Positions 1 to 6,147 are shown, counted from the stretch's first letter. The stretch is 6,524 nt of DNA from PALSA-1006 sp036171275 (GCA_036171275.1 JAVHQT010000001.1:1-6524); one strand, 5' to 3'. Notes: generated by a model not told the origin, from the letters alone. A program made the numbers and translations.

Positions 1-25
1 AGGCGACCATCTTAAATTCGATGCT

Positions 26-361
26 TTATTGTCTTGACGATGGGGTCCACTTTACTCCATCTGTGCGCGCATTTACTTCTTCGGCTGTGTAGTCTTTAAG
101 GATTGCAGCTTCTTCATCGAGTCGATTGCTAATTGTCTCGCTACTAACTCCGTCACTTGAGCGCGTTGCTCCGGTGTCAACTTGGCCATTAGTTCCTTGG
201 ATTTTTCTGAGAGCTTCATTTAGTTCCTTTCTATATGCGTTAAAAAATTTACTATATAACTCGGCAGGTGTTGCGCTATCTGATTCAGCAAATAGTCTAT
301 CAGCAATTTCCTGACCAAGTGTATCAGCGCAATCTTTATAAACTGAATTAAACGCAATCAT
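26..361 (-). CDS. Hypothetical protein (111 aa) in the tRNA-Glu-associated element
   Basis: I do not recognise this protein and assign no function. The frame is open for 111 codons from an ATG at 361 to a TAA at 28-26. The composition looks like a real soluble protein: a helical N-terminal half (MIAFNSVYKDCADTLGQ, then AELYSKFFNAYRKELNEALR at about residues 33-52), a polar Gly/Ser/Thr-rich middle (55-77) and an acidic C-terminal third. There is no signal peptide, membrane segment or catalytic motif that I can see. No good Shine-Dalgarno precedes the ATG; the nearest purine cluster is too far away. It is divergent from the ORF beginning at 364 with only 2 bp between them, which leaves no room for two promoters, so at least one of the two starts is probably wrong. 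It may be cargo of the mobile element or a decayed gene. Confidence 0.45.
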   Translation of the reverse strand: MIAFNSVYKDCADTLGQEIADRLFAESDSATPAELYSKFFNAYRKELNEALRKIQGTNGQVDTGATRSSDGVSSETISNRLDEEAAILKDYTAEEVNARTDGVKWTPSSRQ

Positions 362-363
362 AA

Positions 364-612
364 TTGAATCGTCAATCAGCTCAAGCGTATTACCGCCGTG
401 AAATGCTGAAGATGCGGGATGAGCTGGAAGAACTGAGGAGGTTTAAAGCTGACGTGTTAGCACTTGAGCCAGTGGCATACGGTCAGATGAACGTCTTATT
501 AAATGCGGCGGATAGAGTCTTATTTATGGCGTGCGAAAAACAATCAGCAAATTCCTTTCACGATTCTTACTACGATCTTACCGACCTATATGATTTAAAA
601 GGATTGAAATGA
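364..612 (+). CDS. Hypothetical small protein (up to 82 aa) overlapping the integrase start
   Basis: I do not recognise this product. The frame opens immediately after a TAA (361-363), and its first possible start is a TTG at 364. ATG codons at 403 (MLKMRDELEELRR) and 412 are alternatives, and none has a convincing ribosome binding site. From about residue 12 to 30 the sequence is a charged amphipathic helix, probably coiled coil (RREMLKMRDELEELRRFK). The middle (ALEPVAYGQMNVLLNAADRV) is more hydrophobic and the end is acidic and Tyr-rich (DSYYDLTDLYDLKGLK). There are no Cys/His clusters or membrane spans. Its TGA (610-612) overlaps the ATG of the integrase fragment in the form ATGA, which would allow translational coupling. 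It is not the missing integrase N-terminus: the frames differ and the sequence is unlike an arm-binding or core-binding domain. It could be a small element gene or the tail of a truncated one. Confidence 0.42.
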   Translation: MNRQSAQAYYRREMLKMRDELEELRRFKADVLALEPVAYGQMNVLLNAADRVLFMACEKQSANSFHDSYYDLTDLYDLKGLK

Positions 613-1187
613 ACATCGGGGATACCCGCGACGAAGCAAATCGGCTACTCGCTGAATTACCAATTCACCTCAAGCGCATGGCTGATTTTTCACTCGAAAC
701 CGGATTGCGACGCGCCAACGTCACGCATCTGTGCTGGTCACAGGTTGATCTAATTAACCGCCGGGCATGGATACATCCAGATGAAGCGAAGAGTAGGGCT
801 GCCATCGCCGTTCCGCTTACACCAACCGCAGTTAATTTAATCCGTGATTGCATTGGCGATCACCAAGAATATATCTTTACTTACGAAGGCAATCCGGTAC
901 ACCAAGTCAGCACAGCGGCTTGGTATAAAGCATTGGCGCGAGCTGGAATCGAAAACTTCAGATGGCATGATCTGCGCCATACATGGGCAAGCTGGCATAT
1001 TCAAGATGGAACGCCGCTGCATATCTTGCAGGAATTAGGTGGATGGGAATCAATCGAAATGGTGAAAAAATACGCACACCTTTCAACCGATCATCTTGAT
1101 GCGTATGTCCAAAATCGTGCAGTAAAAAACACGGTTTTGGGTACAGGTGAAAATAAAGAGATTGTAAATATTGCCGCAACCTCTTGA
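609..1187 (+). CDS. Tyrosine recombinase/phage integrase, catalytic domain only (N-terminally truncated)
   Basis: This is the C-terminal catalytic domain of a tyrosine integrase, which cuts and rejoins att sites to integrate or excise a prophage or island. The visible catalytic residues are complete: Arg34 in TGLRRANV, Lys61 in HPDEAKSRAAIAVPL, His120 and Arg123 in FRWHDLRHTWASWH, Trp146 in LQELGGWES (at the position often held by His) and nucleophile Tyr155 in KKYAHLS. Relatives known as phage or island integrases are usually about 320-420 residues; this one has 192 and begins right at the catalytic domain (DEANRLLAELPIHL). The arm-binding and core-binding domains are absent, and a stop (TGA 591-593) closes the same frame just upstream. 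It lies 6 bp from a tRNA-Glu 3' end and points toward it, as integrases at tRNA sites commonly do. It is probably a relic that cannot recombine by itself, although a coupled start (ATGA with the upstream ORF) means that it may still be translated. Confidence 0.88.
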   Translation: MNIGDTRDEANRLLAELPIHLKRMADFSLETGLRRANVTHLCWSQVDLINRRAWIHPDEAKSRAAIAVPLTPTAVNLIRDCIGDHQEYIFTYEGNPVHQVSTAAWYKALARAGIENFRWHDLRHTWASWHIQDGTPLHILQELGGWESIEMVKKYAHLSTDHLDAYVQNRAVKNTVLGTGENKEIVNIAATS

Positions 1188-1193
1188 TTTTAT

Positions 1194-1240
1194 TGGCGTC
1201 CCCAACGAGATTCGAACTCGTGTTATCGCCGTGAAAGGGC
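1194..1240. other. Probable attachment site at the 3' half of tRNA-Glu
   Basis: Integrative elements commonly recombine within the 3' half of a tRNA gene, from the anticodon or T loop to the CCA end, and rebuild it. Here an integrase gene ends 6 bp from the tRNA 3' end and the element lies on that side (lower coordinates), so the element junction should fall within this segment. The second copy expected at the far end of the element is not in the window, so the core limits cannot be fixed; the interval given is the likely zone and not a measured repeat. Confidence 0.4.
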
Positions 1241-1269
1241 GGTGTCCTAGGCCTCTAGACGATGGGGAC
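1194..1269 (-). tRNA. tRNA-Glu (anticodon UUC)
   Basis: Read on the minus strand, a 76-nt tRNA begins GTCCCC and ends GGGGAC-G-CCA, giving a paired acceptor stem, discriminator G and an encoded CCA. The anticodon loop reads CCTTTCAC, with anticodon TTC, flanked by a paired stem (CCGCC/GGCGG). The T arm has the standard GTTCGAATC loop between pairing CGAG/CTCG arms, and the D arm contains the usual GG. Identity elements and length fit tRNA-Glu, which inserts Glu at GAA/GAG codons and also supplies glutamyl-tRNA for tetrapyrrole synthesis in proteobacteria. A stable-RNA-type promoter lies about 165 bp upstream on the same strand. No terminator is seen just past the 3' end, where the integrase gene begins in antisense. 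Confidence 0.97.
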
Positions 1270-1434
1270 AATTTCTATAAAGCTTTTTTTGTGTAGGTAA
1301 GCAGAGCCAAGCTACTGATCTCTTACATGCCACGCAAGCCGTTATTTGTAGCGAACTGAATTGTATTGATGAAAAATTTTAGCTAGATTGACAAATATAA
1401 TTCTTATATAAGCACTCAAACTAGAACGGCGCGC

Positions 1435-1464
1435 ATTATAGCGTATCCTTTTTATATTTACCAA
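1435..1464 (-). promoter_or_regulatory. Putative sigma70 promoter of tRNA-Glu with GC-rich discriminator
   Basis: On the minus strand a perfect -10 box TATAAT (1440-1435) is preceded, after 18 bp, by TTGGTA (1464-1459), a 4/6 match to the -35 consensus. Directly after the -10 comes GCGCGCC (1434-1428). A GC-rich discriminator of this kind is typical of rRNA and tRNA promoters under growth-rate and stringent control. Transcription would start near 1428 and run to the tRNA at 1269 through a leader of roughly 160 nt that must be trimmed. No gene in the other direction competes for this site. Confidence 0.6.
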
Positions 1465-1666
1465 GGAAAATTGTTGATGCGATAAAAAAACGTAATGAAA
1501 TGAATCCAAAAGTAGCAAGGTCTGCTCTTTGTACTGCATTGAATGCTTAAGCCACGCACTAAGTTCTAACCGAGGTTTTACAGGCATAGAGAGGCTATCA
1601 ACTAGGGTTTCGGGGCTGTTGAGCCTTGTCTGTTAACCTGGCTCCGCTCATCCATTAAATCAATGC

Positions 1667-1684
1667 GTTACAAAATTTTGTGAC
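1667..1684. repeat. 18-bp near-perfect palindrome, possible operator
   Basis: The sequence GTTACAAAATTTTGTGAC is an inverted repeat with 9-bp arms and no spacer. Its only mismatched pair is at the fourth base from each end (T opposite G). Symmetric AT-centred sites of this size are the usual form of dimeric repressor operators. However, it lies some 360 bp before the MoxR start and beside no recognised promoter, so a role is unproven and it may belong to a lost gene. Confidence 0.3.
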
Positions 1685-1767
1685 ACATCGCTTGTCTCGG
1701 TACACGTTTTTGATTCCGCCACCTCAGACTTCGATCCAAAGTATGCTCAACCAGTTTTTTTGAATAT

Positions 1768-1935
1768 TTAAAAATTGCCATAACCTGAAATACGTGCAAC
1801 TTTTGCTGCACGCTCAAATTGGCCACGAGAAACTTGATCATCGAGACCCCGCACCTGCTCTTTGCCCAGTTTCAAACGCAATTGGGCGGTGACAATTTTA
1901 GTGGCGGCTTGCAAATCAAGAAATCGGCTGAAAAT
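1768..1935 (-). pseudogene. Remnant of an unrecognised gene (C-terminal tail)
   Basis: A minus-strand frame of 55 residues runs from just after a TAG (1938-1936) to a TAA (1770-1768). It has no ATG near its start, so it cannot be a complete gene. Its product is convincingly protein-like: a helical, charged segment (LDLQAATKIVTAQLRLKLGK, about residues 6-25), then EQVRGLDDQVSRGQFERAAK and a short end RISGYGNF. Just upstream a different minus-strand frame reads EEKIGLYEGRFSADF, and the two frames would join near 1925-1935 through a frameshift. I cannot place the family. The plus strand is also open here for about 63 codons, but with a Cys- and Pro-rich composition and no start, so the minus strand is the better choice. 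Confidence 0.33.
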
Positions 1936-1969
1936 CTACCCTCGTACAGCCCAATTTTTTCTTCGATTC

Positions 1970-1999
1970 TTCAGGTCTGATAGCCTCCTAGGATAAAAT
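1970..1999 (+). promoter_or_regulatory. Weak candidate promoter for the MoxR-kinase pair
   Basis: A -10-like TAAAAT (1994-1999, 5/6 match) lies 48 bp before the MoxR start. The best -35-like hexamer at the right distance is TTCAGG (1970-1975, 18-bp spacer), which is poor. This would give a leader of about 40 nt. No operator or riboswitch is evident. The kinase gene has no promoter of its own that I can see in the 39-bp gap, so both genes may depend on this region. Confidence 0.35.
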
Positions 2000-2034
2000 G
2001 ATTTTCCTAAACTTAAAAAAATCGCAACAGAACT

Positions 2035-2038
2035 AGGA
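2035..2038 (+). promoter_or_regulatory. Ribosome binding site of the MoxR gene
   Basis: AGGA sits 8 bp before the ATG at 2047. It fixes that ATG as the start, in agreement with the usual MoxR N-terminus, which begins about 40 residues before the Walker A motif. Confidence 0.65.
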
Positions 2039-2046
2039 ATCTCAAA

Positions 2047-2955
2047 ATGTCAAATGCACTCAAGGCCGTCATCACGCAAACCGAACAGGTTATTTTAGGC
2101 AAGCCCCGAGAAATTCGCCTTGCGCTCTGCTGTTTACTGGCGCGGGGTCATTTGCTAATTGAGGATGTGCCCGGTGTTGGCAAAACCACGCTGGCGCACG
2201 TAATCGCAAAAACATTGGGTTTGCAATTTCAGCGAATTCAATTCACCAGCGATCTTTTGCCTGCCGATATTTTGGGTGTCTCGATTTTTCAACGCGAAAC
2301 AAGCGAATTTAAATTTCACCCAGGCCCTGTTTTTGCACAAATGATTTTAGCTGATGAGGTGAACCGCGCCACGCCAAAAACGCAAAGCGCTTTACTGGAA
2401 GCAATGGAAGAACAGCAAGTCACCACAGAAGGCGAAACTCGCCCACTGCCCTCGCCTTTCTTTGTGATCGCAACGCAAAATCCCACGCATCAAATCGGCA
2501 CTTACGCTTTGCCAGAATCGCAACTTGACCGTTTTTTAATGCAGATTGAACTGGGCTATCCTGATCCGCAAGCTGAGCGCGAATTGCTTGCAGGCACCGA
2601 CAGGCGCGAACTATTGGCGACGCTATCCCCTCAAATTAATCTGACGCAACTCATTGATTTACAAAAAGAAGTTAAGAAAGTATTTGTTTCTGCTGCGCTA
2701 TTAGATTATGTACAAGCCCTTTTGCGCTACAGCCGTGAATCCGCACAATTCGCTCATGGCTTATCGCCACGGGCGGGCTTGTCTTTGCTCGCTGCGGCAC
2801 GGGCTTGGGCGCTGATCGATGGACGCAAGGCGGTGCTTCCAGAAGATATTCAAGCCGTTATGCCCCACGTTGCCTGTCATCGTTTGCAAAGCATTCAGCC
2901 TACAAACCAGCAGCAACTTATGCGACAATTGGTCAAGGCAGTGGCGATTCCTTAA
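2047..2955 (+). CDS. MoxR-family AAA+ ATPase
   Basis: This is a cytoplasmic AAA+ ATPase of the MoxR group, whose members use ATP hydrolysis to remodel or insert cofactors into partner proteins, often together with von Willebrand factor A (VWA) proteins. In order: N-terminal helices with the family signature VILGKPREIRLAL (15-27), Walker A DVPGVGKTT (40-48, Lys46), the pore and Arg-rich loop LLPADILG (70-77) with HPGPVFAQ (91-98), Walker B ILADEVNR (100-107), sensor 1 ATQNP (142-146), LPESQLDRF (155-163), and sensor 2 LSPRAG (239-244) in the C-terminal lid. All key residues are present, and 302 residues is close to the family norm of about 300-330, so the gene is intact. The start is supported by AGGA at 8 bp. 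Downstream one would expect DUF58, VWA or transglutaminase genes. Instead a hybrid kinase follows after 39 bp on the same strand, so co-transcription is likely but the substrate is unknown. Confidence 0.95.
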   Translation: MSNALKAVITQTEQVILGKPREIRLALCCLLARGHLLIEDVPGVGKTTLAHVIAKTLGLQFQRIQFTSDLLPADILGVSIFQRETSEFKFHPGPVFAQMILADEVNRATPKTQSALLEAMEEQQVTTEGETRPLPSPFFVIATQNPTHQIGTYALPESQLDRFLMQIELGYPDPQAERELLAGTDRRELLATLSPQINLTQLIDLQKEVKKVFVSAALLDYVQALLRYSRESAQFAHGLSPRAGLSLLAAARAWALIDGRKAVLPEDIQAVMPHVACHRLQSIQPTNQQQLMRQLVKAVAIP

Positions 2956-2960
2956 ATTTA

Positions 2961-2975
2961 ATTAAATTAAATTAA
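2961..2975 (+). repeat. Three tandem ATTAA pentamers between the MoxR and kinase genes
   Basis: The gap between the two genes holds three exact ATTAA copies, extended on the left by TAAATTTA. It is the most AT-rich stretch of the core locus. With only three copies it is unlikely to be a phase-variable tract. It could reduce structure ahead of the kinase start or simply be slippage. Confidence 0.5.
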
Positions 2976-2994
2976 ACCAAGCAATGGAAAAACG

Positions 2995-5919
2995 ATGCAG
3001 CACAAAGCAAGACTGAACCCAAAAATTCGGCAACGAATCTATTTCATCATCTTTTTCGCGGTCACCGTTTTAGTCAGCCTGTTAATCAGCTTTGTACTGT
3101 GGCGGAGTTATCAAGCGGCAACTCGCGAAGCGGAAACCACCACGCGCGATTACGCCACTTTGATTGCCCAGCGTTTTGAGCTAGTTTTAGAACGTTCCGA
3201 ATCGATTCTTGAATCTCAGGCAACTGAAATCCCTCTACAATTCATGCAAAAATCGGCTGTGGCAGCCAATCGCGCAGTGATTTCTCAGCAGTTAGTCAAT
3301 CATACCGTCGCTTTTCCTGACTTAACCAACACCGCAATTATTGATGCGAATGGCGATCTTTTATATTCATCCAACTTGGCCGTCAAGCCTTTCAACATTG
3401 CAGATCGAGCTTATTTTCAACTCTTAAAAACTGATCCCAGCAGCAAACTCGTTTTTTCGGAAGCCATTCTTGCGCGCTCCACCGGACGCTGGTCGTTGGT
3501 TATGGCGCGTGCAATTCGAAATAATGCAGGTCAATTTATTGGCGTAACTACCGTTTTATTGGATTTAAATAATGAAGAAAACCAACTGAAATCATTGATG
3601 ATTGATTCGAGTAGCGTAGCGGGCATTCGTCGCAGAGACACAACCAATTTGCTATTACGCATTCCCTTTGTAGAATCAGAAGTCAACGCCCCACTCCCCA
3701 AAAACAATCCCATTCGCAGTTTTATAGAATCAGCTAAAGCTGCCAAAACCTTAATCTACCAATCAGCGATTGACAATACCGAACGGTTGGTTAGCCTAAA
3801 AAGGCTAAACAACTATCCGTATCATGTTTTCGTTGGCGTTACAAAATCCAATTATCTTGCCGCTTGGTATAAACAAATGTACTGGATGCTTGGCATCGAA
3901 GCTTTGTTTTTAGCGTTGCTAGGTAAAATAATGTTACAACTGTTTCGCGCTGAATCTCGCGCTATTTACGCTAACGAACGCCTCACTTTAGCCACCCGCG
4001 CAGGTGGCGTCGGTATTTGGGACTACGACATAAGCAAAAACACGCTAGAGTGGGATGACCAAATGTTTAGTTTATATGGCACTAAGCGCGATCAGTTTAA
4101 AGGCGCATACGAAGCGTGGATTGCTGGATTGCACCCCGAAGATAAGGCAGATGCAGACGAGATCAGCCAGCAAGTCTTGAACGGTCAAAAAGATTACGAC
4201 ACTGAATTCCGCGTCGTCTGGCCAGATGGCACGGTGCGCCATATTCGCGCCCTTGCCATTGTCGAAAGGGACAAAACGGGACGCGCGCTACATATGTTGG
4301 GGACAAACTGGGATATTACAGACCTCAAAAATGCAGAAACACTCCTGCAAAAAGCCAAGGAGTCCGCTGAATCGCTTGCGCAATCCAAATCCGAGTTTCT
4401 CGCCAATATGTCGCATGAAATTCGCACGCCAATGAACGCAATCATTGGCTTATCGCAATTAGCACTCAATCAAGACATGTCAACTCAACTGCGCGATTAC
4501 CTTACCAAAATAAATACTTCGTCTGAAAGTTTGCTAGGGATTTTGAATGACATTCTTGATTTCTCTAAAATAAATGCCAATAAATTACATATTGAAAATA
4601 AATCATTTAAAATCAATGACTTAGTGGAAAGTCTGCACGCAATGTTTAGCGCACGTGCAACTGAAAAAAACCTGAACTTTAGCCTTCAGGTTGCATTAGA
4701 AATTCCTAAGGTTTTGGTGGGAGACGCGCTTCGCATCCAGCAAATTTTGTCAAATCTAATTGGTAATGCGCTCAAATTTACCCATAAGGGACGCGTAGTC
4801 GTAGCGGTTAAATTGGTGCGATTGGAAAACTCACTGGCTCAAATTTGCTTTAGCGTCAGCGATACCGGCATCGGACTTTCCGAAGCAGATCAAAGCAAAC
4901 TCTTTCAACCGTTCAGCCAAGCAGATTCCTCGATTACGCGGCGTTTCGGTGGCACAGGCTTAGGCCTGTCAATCAGTCAAGGCTTGCTAAAATTAATGGG
5001 TGGCACATTTACGCTAGAAAGTGAAATAGGAAACGGCTCCACCTTCAGTTTTGAATTAACGCTGGGCGTATCTGCAACACAACTCAGAGAAAACACAGAA
5101 CGGCGTACTACCGAAAAACACGCGCGCTCACTAACCACCAAATTACAAGCGCAAGGTTCACAATTAAATGGAAAACACATTTTAATTGCCGAAGACAATT
5201 TAATTAACCAGATTGTTGTTAAAGAATTTTTAAAGCTTTCGGGAATTAATTTTGACATTGCAAATAACGGAATCGAAGCGCTTGCTCTGCTGCAACGCCA
5301 CCGCTATGACGCAATTTTGATGGATGTGCATATGCCGCAAATGGGCGGCGTCGAAGCGACTCAAAAAATCCGAGCGCAACCACAACACAAGGACTTGCCC
5401 ATTATTGCACTGACCGCTGGCGTGACCGAAGAAGAACGTGAAAAATGCCAACAAAGCGGCATGAACGATTTTGTGACCAAACCGGTCAATCCGTCGCAAC
5501 TCATCAATGTCTTATGCCAATGGATCAACTTAGCTGGAACGCCCCTGGAAGTAGCAAAAACTTCAACCGGCTCAGCGCCAGTTTTACCCTCATTATCGGG
5601 CTTCGACCTTGCTGTCCTGCGAAATATGCTGGGCGATGATGAAGCACTTATCCGCCAACTGCTGATCACTTTTCGAGAAGATATTGCTCGCAACTTGACC
5701 GAAATAACCTCACAAATTAACGAAAACAATTTGCTCAATGCCGCCAATATTGTTCACAGCATCAAAGGTTCTGCTGGCAATCTAGGTGCGAATACCCTTT
5801 ATCAAGCCGCATCAAACTTAGAACCCGAACTCAGACAAAATCAACTGGATCCTGCAGCGCTGGAAGCGTTTAAGCGTCTCCTGTCAGAAACGCAACACAC
5901 GTTGAACACACTCAACTAA
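2995..5919 (+). CDS. Hybrid sensor histidine kinase (Cache-PAS-HisKA-HATPase-REC-HPt)
   Basis: This is an inner-membrane hybrid kinase of 974 residues that senses a signal outside the membrane and passes phosphate along a His-Asp-His relay. In order: membrane segment at 15-36, Cache-like periplasmic sensor (about 40-290, with FNIADRAYFQLL at 133-144 and STGRWSLVMARAI at 162-174), second membrane segment (296-316), PAS fold with PAC tail (330-448), signalling helix (448-468), HisKA with His474 in MSHEIRTPMN, HATPase with N box NLIGNALKF (587-595), G1 DTGIG (623-627), F box LFQPFSQ and G2 GGTGLGLS (652-659), receiver (728-845; acid pair Glu733-Asp734, Asp777, Thr807, Lys829), and HPt with His921 in VHSIKGSAGNLGA. 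All phosphotransfer residues are present. The ATG at 2995 has GGA at 2986-2988; an ATG at 2984 is out of frame. The layout resembles the ArcB/BarA type. No output domain or partner regulator is encoded in the window. The ligand is unknown. Confidence 0.96.
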   Translation: MQHKARLNPKIRQRIYFIIFFAVTVLVSLLISFVLWRSYQAATREAETTTRDYATLIAQRFELVLERSESILESQATEIPLQFMQKSAVAANRAVISQQLVNHTVAFPDLTNTAIIDANGDLLYSSNLAVKPFNIADRAYFQLLKTDPSSKLVFSEAILARSTGRWSLVMARAIRNNAGQFIGVTTVLLDLNNEENQLKSLMIDSSSVAGIRRRDTTNLLLRIPFVESEVNAPLPKNNPIRSFIESAKAAKTLIYQSAIDNTERLVSLKRLNNYPYHVFVGVTKSNYLAAWYKQMYWMLGIEALFLALLGKIMLQLFRAESRAIYANERLTLATRAGGVGIWDYDISKNTLEWDDQMFSLYGTKRDQFKGAYEAWIAGLHPEDKADADEISQQVLNGQKDYDTEFRVVWPDGTVRHIRALAIVERDKTGRALHMLGTNWDITDLKNAETLLQKAKESAESLAQSKSEFLANMSHEIRTPMNAIIGLSQLALNQDMSTQLRDYLTKINTSSESLLGILNDILDFSKINANKLHIENKSFKINDLVESLHAMFSARATEKNLNFSLQVALEIPKVLVGDALRIQQILSNLIGNALKFTHKGRVVVAVKLVRLENSLAQICFSVSDTGIGLSEADQSKLFQPFSQADSSITRRFGGTGLGLSISQGLLKLMGGTFTLESEIGNGSTFSFELTLGVSATQLRENTERRTTEKHARSLTTKLQAQGSQLNGKHILIAEDNLINQIVVKEFLKLSGINFDIANNGIEALALLQRHRYDAILMDVHMPQMGGVEATQKIRAQPQHKDLPIIALTAGVTEEEREKCQQSGMNDFVTKPVNPSQLINVLCQWINLAGTPLEVAKTSTGSAPVLPSLSGFDLAVLRNMLGDDEALIRQLLITFREDIARNLTEITSQINENNLLNAANIVHSIKGSAGNLGANTLYQAASNLEPELRQNQLDPAALEAFKRLLSETQHTLNTLN

Positions 5920-5943
5920 ACACACGCGCAAAACCGTGCTAAA

Positions 5944-6147
5944 TTAAATCGAAAACTAGTTGATTGCCAGCCACTCATTCAAGTCGCCCCTTCGCCCGCT
6001 TGCGGGAGAGGGCTGGGTAGAGCGTGAATTCCAATCAATCAGCCGCACGAAGTCACCACGTGTCTCGCCATCCTTCTGATATTGAACAGGAACGCCAGCC
6101 ACCAGCAATTGATGAAAGCGGCGATTCGCTGAAAGCAAAACGGGATC
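5944..6147 (-). pseudogene. Fragment of a type I restriction enzyme subunit R (HsdR) N-terminal region
   Basis: The translated minus strand carries NRRFHQLLVAGVPVQY, KDGETRGDFVRLIDW and NEWLAIN. These match the pattern I know from the N-terminal region of HsdR subunits (NRxFHxxLVxGVxVEY, RGDxVRLIDF, NDWLAVNQF), the motor and nuclease subunit of type I restriction systems. Only about 60 residues remain; the nuclease (D, ExK) and helicase motifs are missing, as are the modification and specificity genes. Between RLIDW and DLNEWL lie 15 residues encoded by a GC-rich palindromic segment, longer than the few residues I expect there. The frame then meets TAG (5958-5956) where the family has Gln (INQF), and continues F-S-I to a second stop at 5946-5944. 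An ORF could begin at TTG 6138, but I regard this as a dead fragment. It converges on the kinase gene. Confidence 0.72.
5986..6030. repeat. REP-like GC-rich palindromic element
   Basis: Positions 5988-5999 (CCCTTCGCCCGC) pair with 6002-6012 (GCGGGAGAGGG) around a TT loop, with one unpaired base and a few mismatches. The CTCCCGCAAGCGGGAG-type core is a well-known intergenic repeat style in many beta- and gammaproteobacterial genomes, where copies occur singly and in pairs. Here one lies inside the HsdR fragment and adds a multiple of three bases to its frame. It is also 68 bp past the kinase stop, so in the plus-strand transcript its hairpin could protect or end the mRNA, although no T-run follows. 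Confidence 0.6.

Larger units (their letters stand above)
1270..2046. other. Non-coding or decayed region between tRNA-Glu and the MoxR gene
   Basis: About 780 bp contain no intact gene that I can support. From the left it holds the tRNA-Glu leader (1270-1428), the tRNA promoter (1435-1464), a stretch with many stops in both directions (1588-1666), an 18-bp near-palindrome (1667-1684), the minus-strand gene remnant (1768-1935), and the leader of the MoxR gene (about 1966-2046). An 81-codon minus-strand frame across 1342-1587 overlaps the tRNA promoter and leader and is low in coding character, so I do not call it. The mixture of broken frames suggests that one or more genes were lost here. 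Confidence 0.6.

Noticed and set aside
33..45. CTTGACGATGGGG resembling the tRNA-Glu 5' region at 1255-1267 (12 of 13 bases), a possible att repeat
   Set aside because: It matches the 5' end of the tRNA and not the 3' half where such elements recombine. It also lies within an open frame, and a match this short may be chance.
1083..1271. Minus-strand open frame across the tRNA and the integrase end
   Set aside because: It is a translation of the tRNA-Glu gene and of antisense integrase sequence, so it is a shadow.
1281..1290. T-run after AAAGC as a terminator for the integrase
   Set aside because: The pairing ahead of the T-run is too short and AT-rich to form a stable terminator hairpin.
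1342..1587. Minus-strand open frame of 81 codons left of the tRNA promoter region
   Set aside because: It covers the tRNA-Glu promoter and leader, has no recognisable motif and no ribosome binding site, and is rich in residues typical of chance AT-rich frames.
2961..2975. ATTAA pentamers as a phase-variable switch for the kinase
   Set aside because: Only three copies exist and they lie outside the coding sequence; slippage at such a short tract is unlikely to matter.
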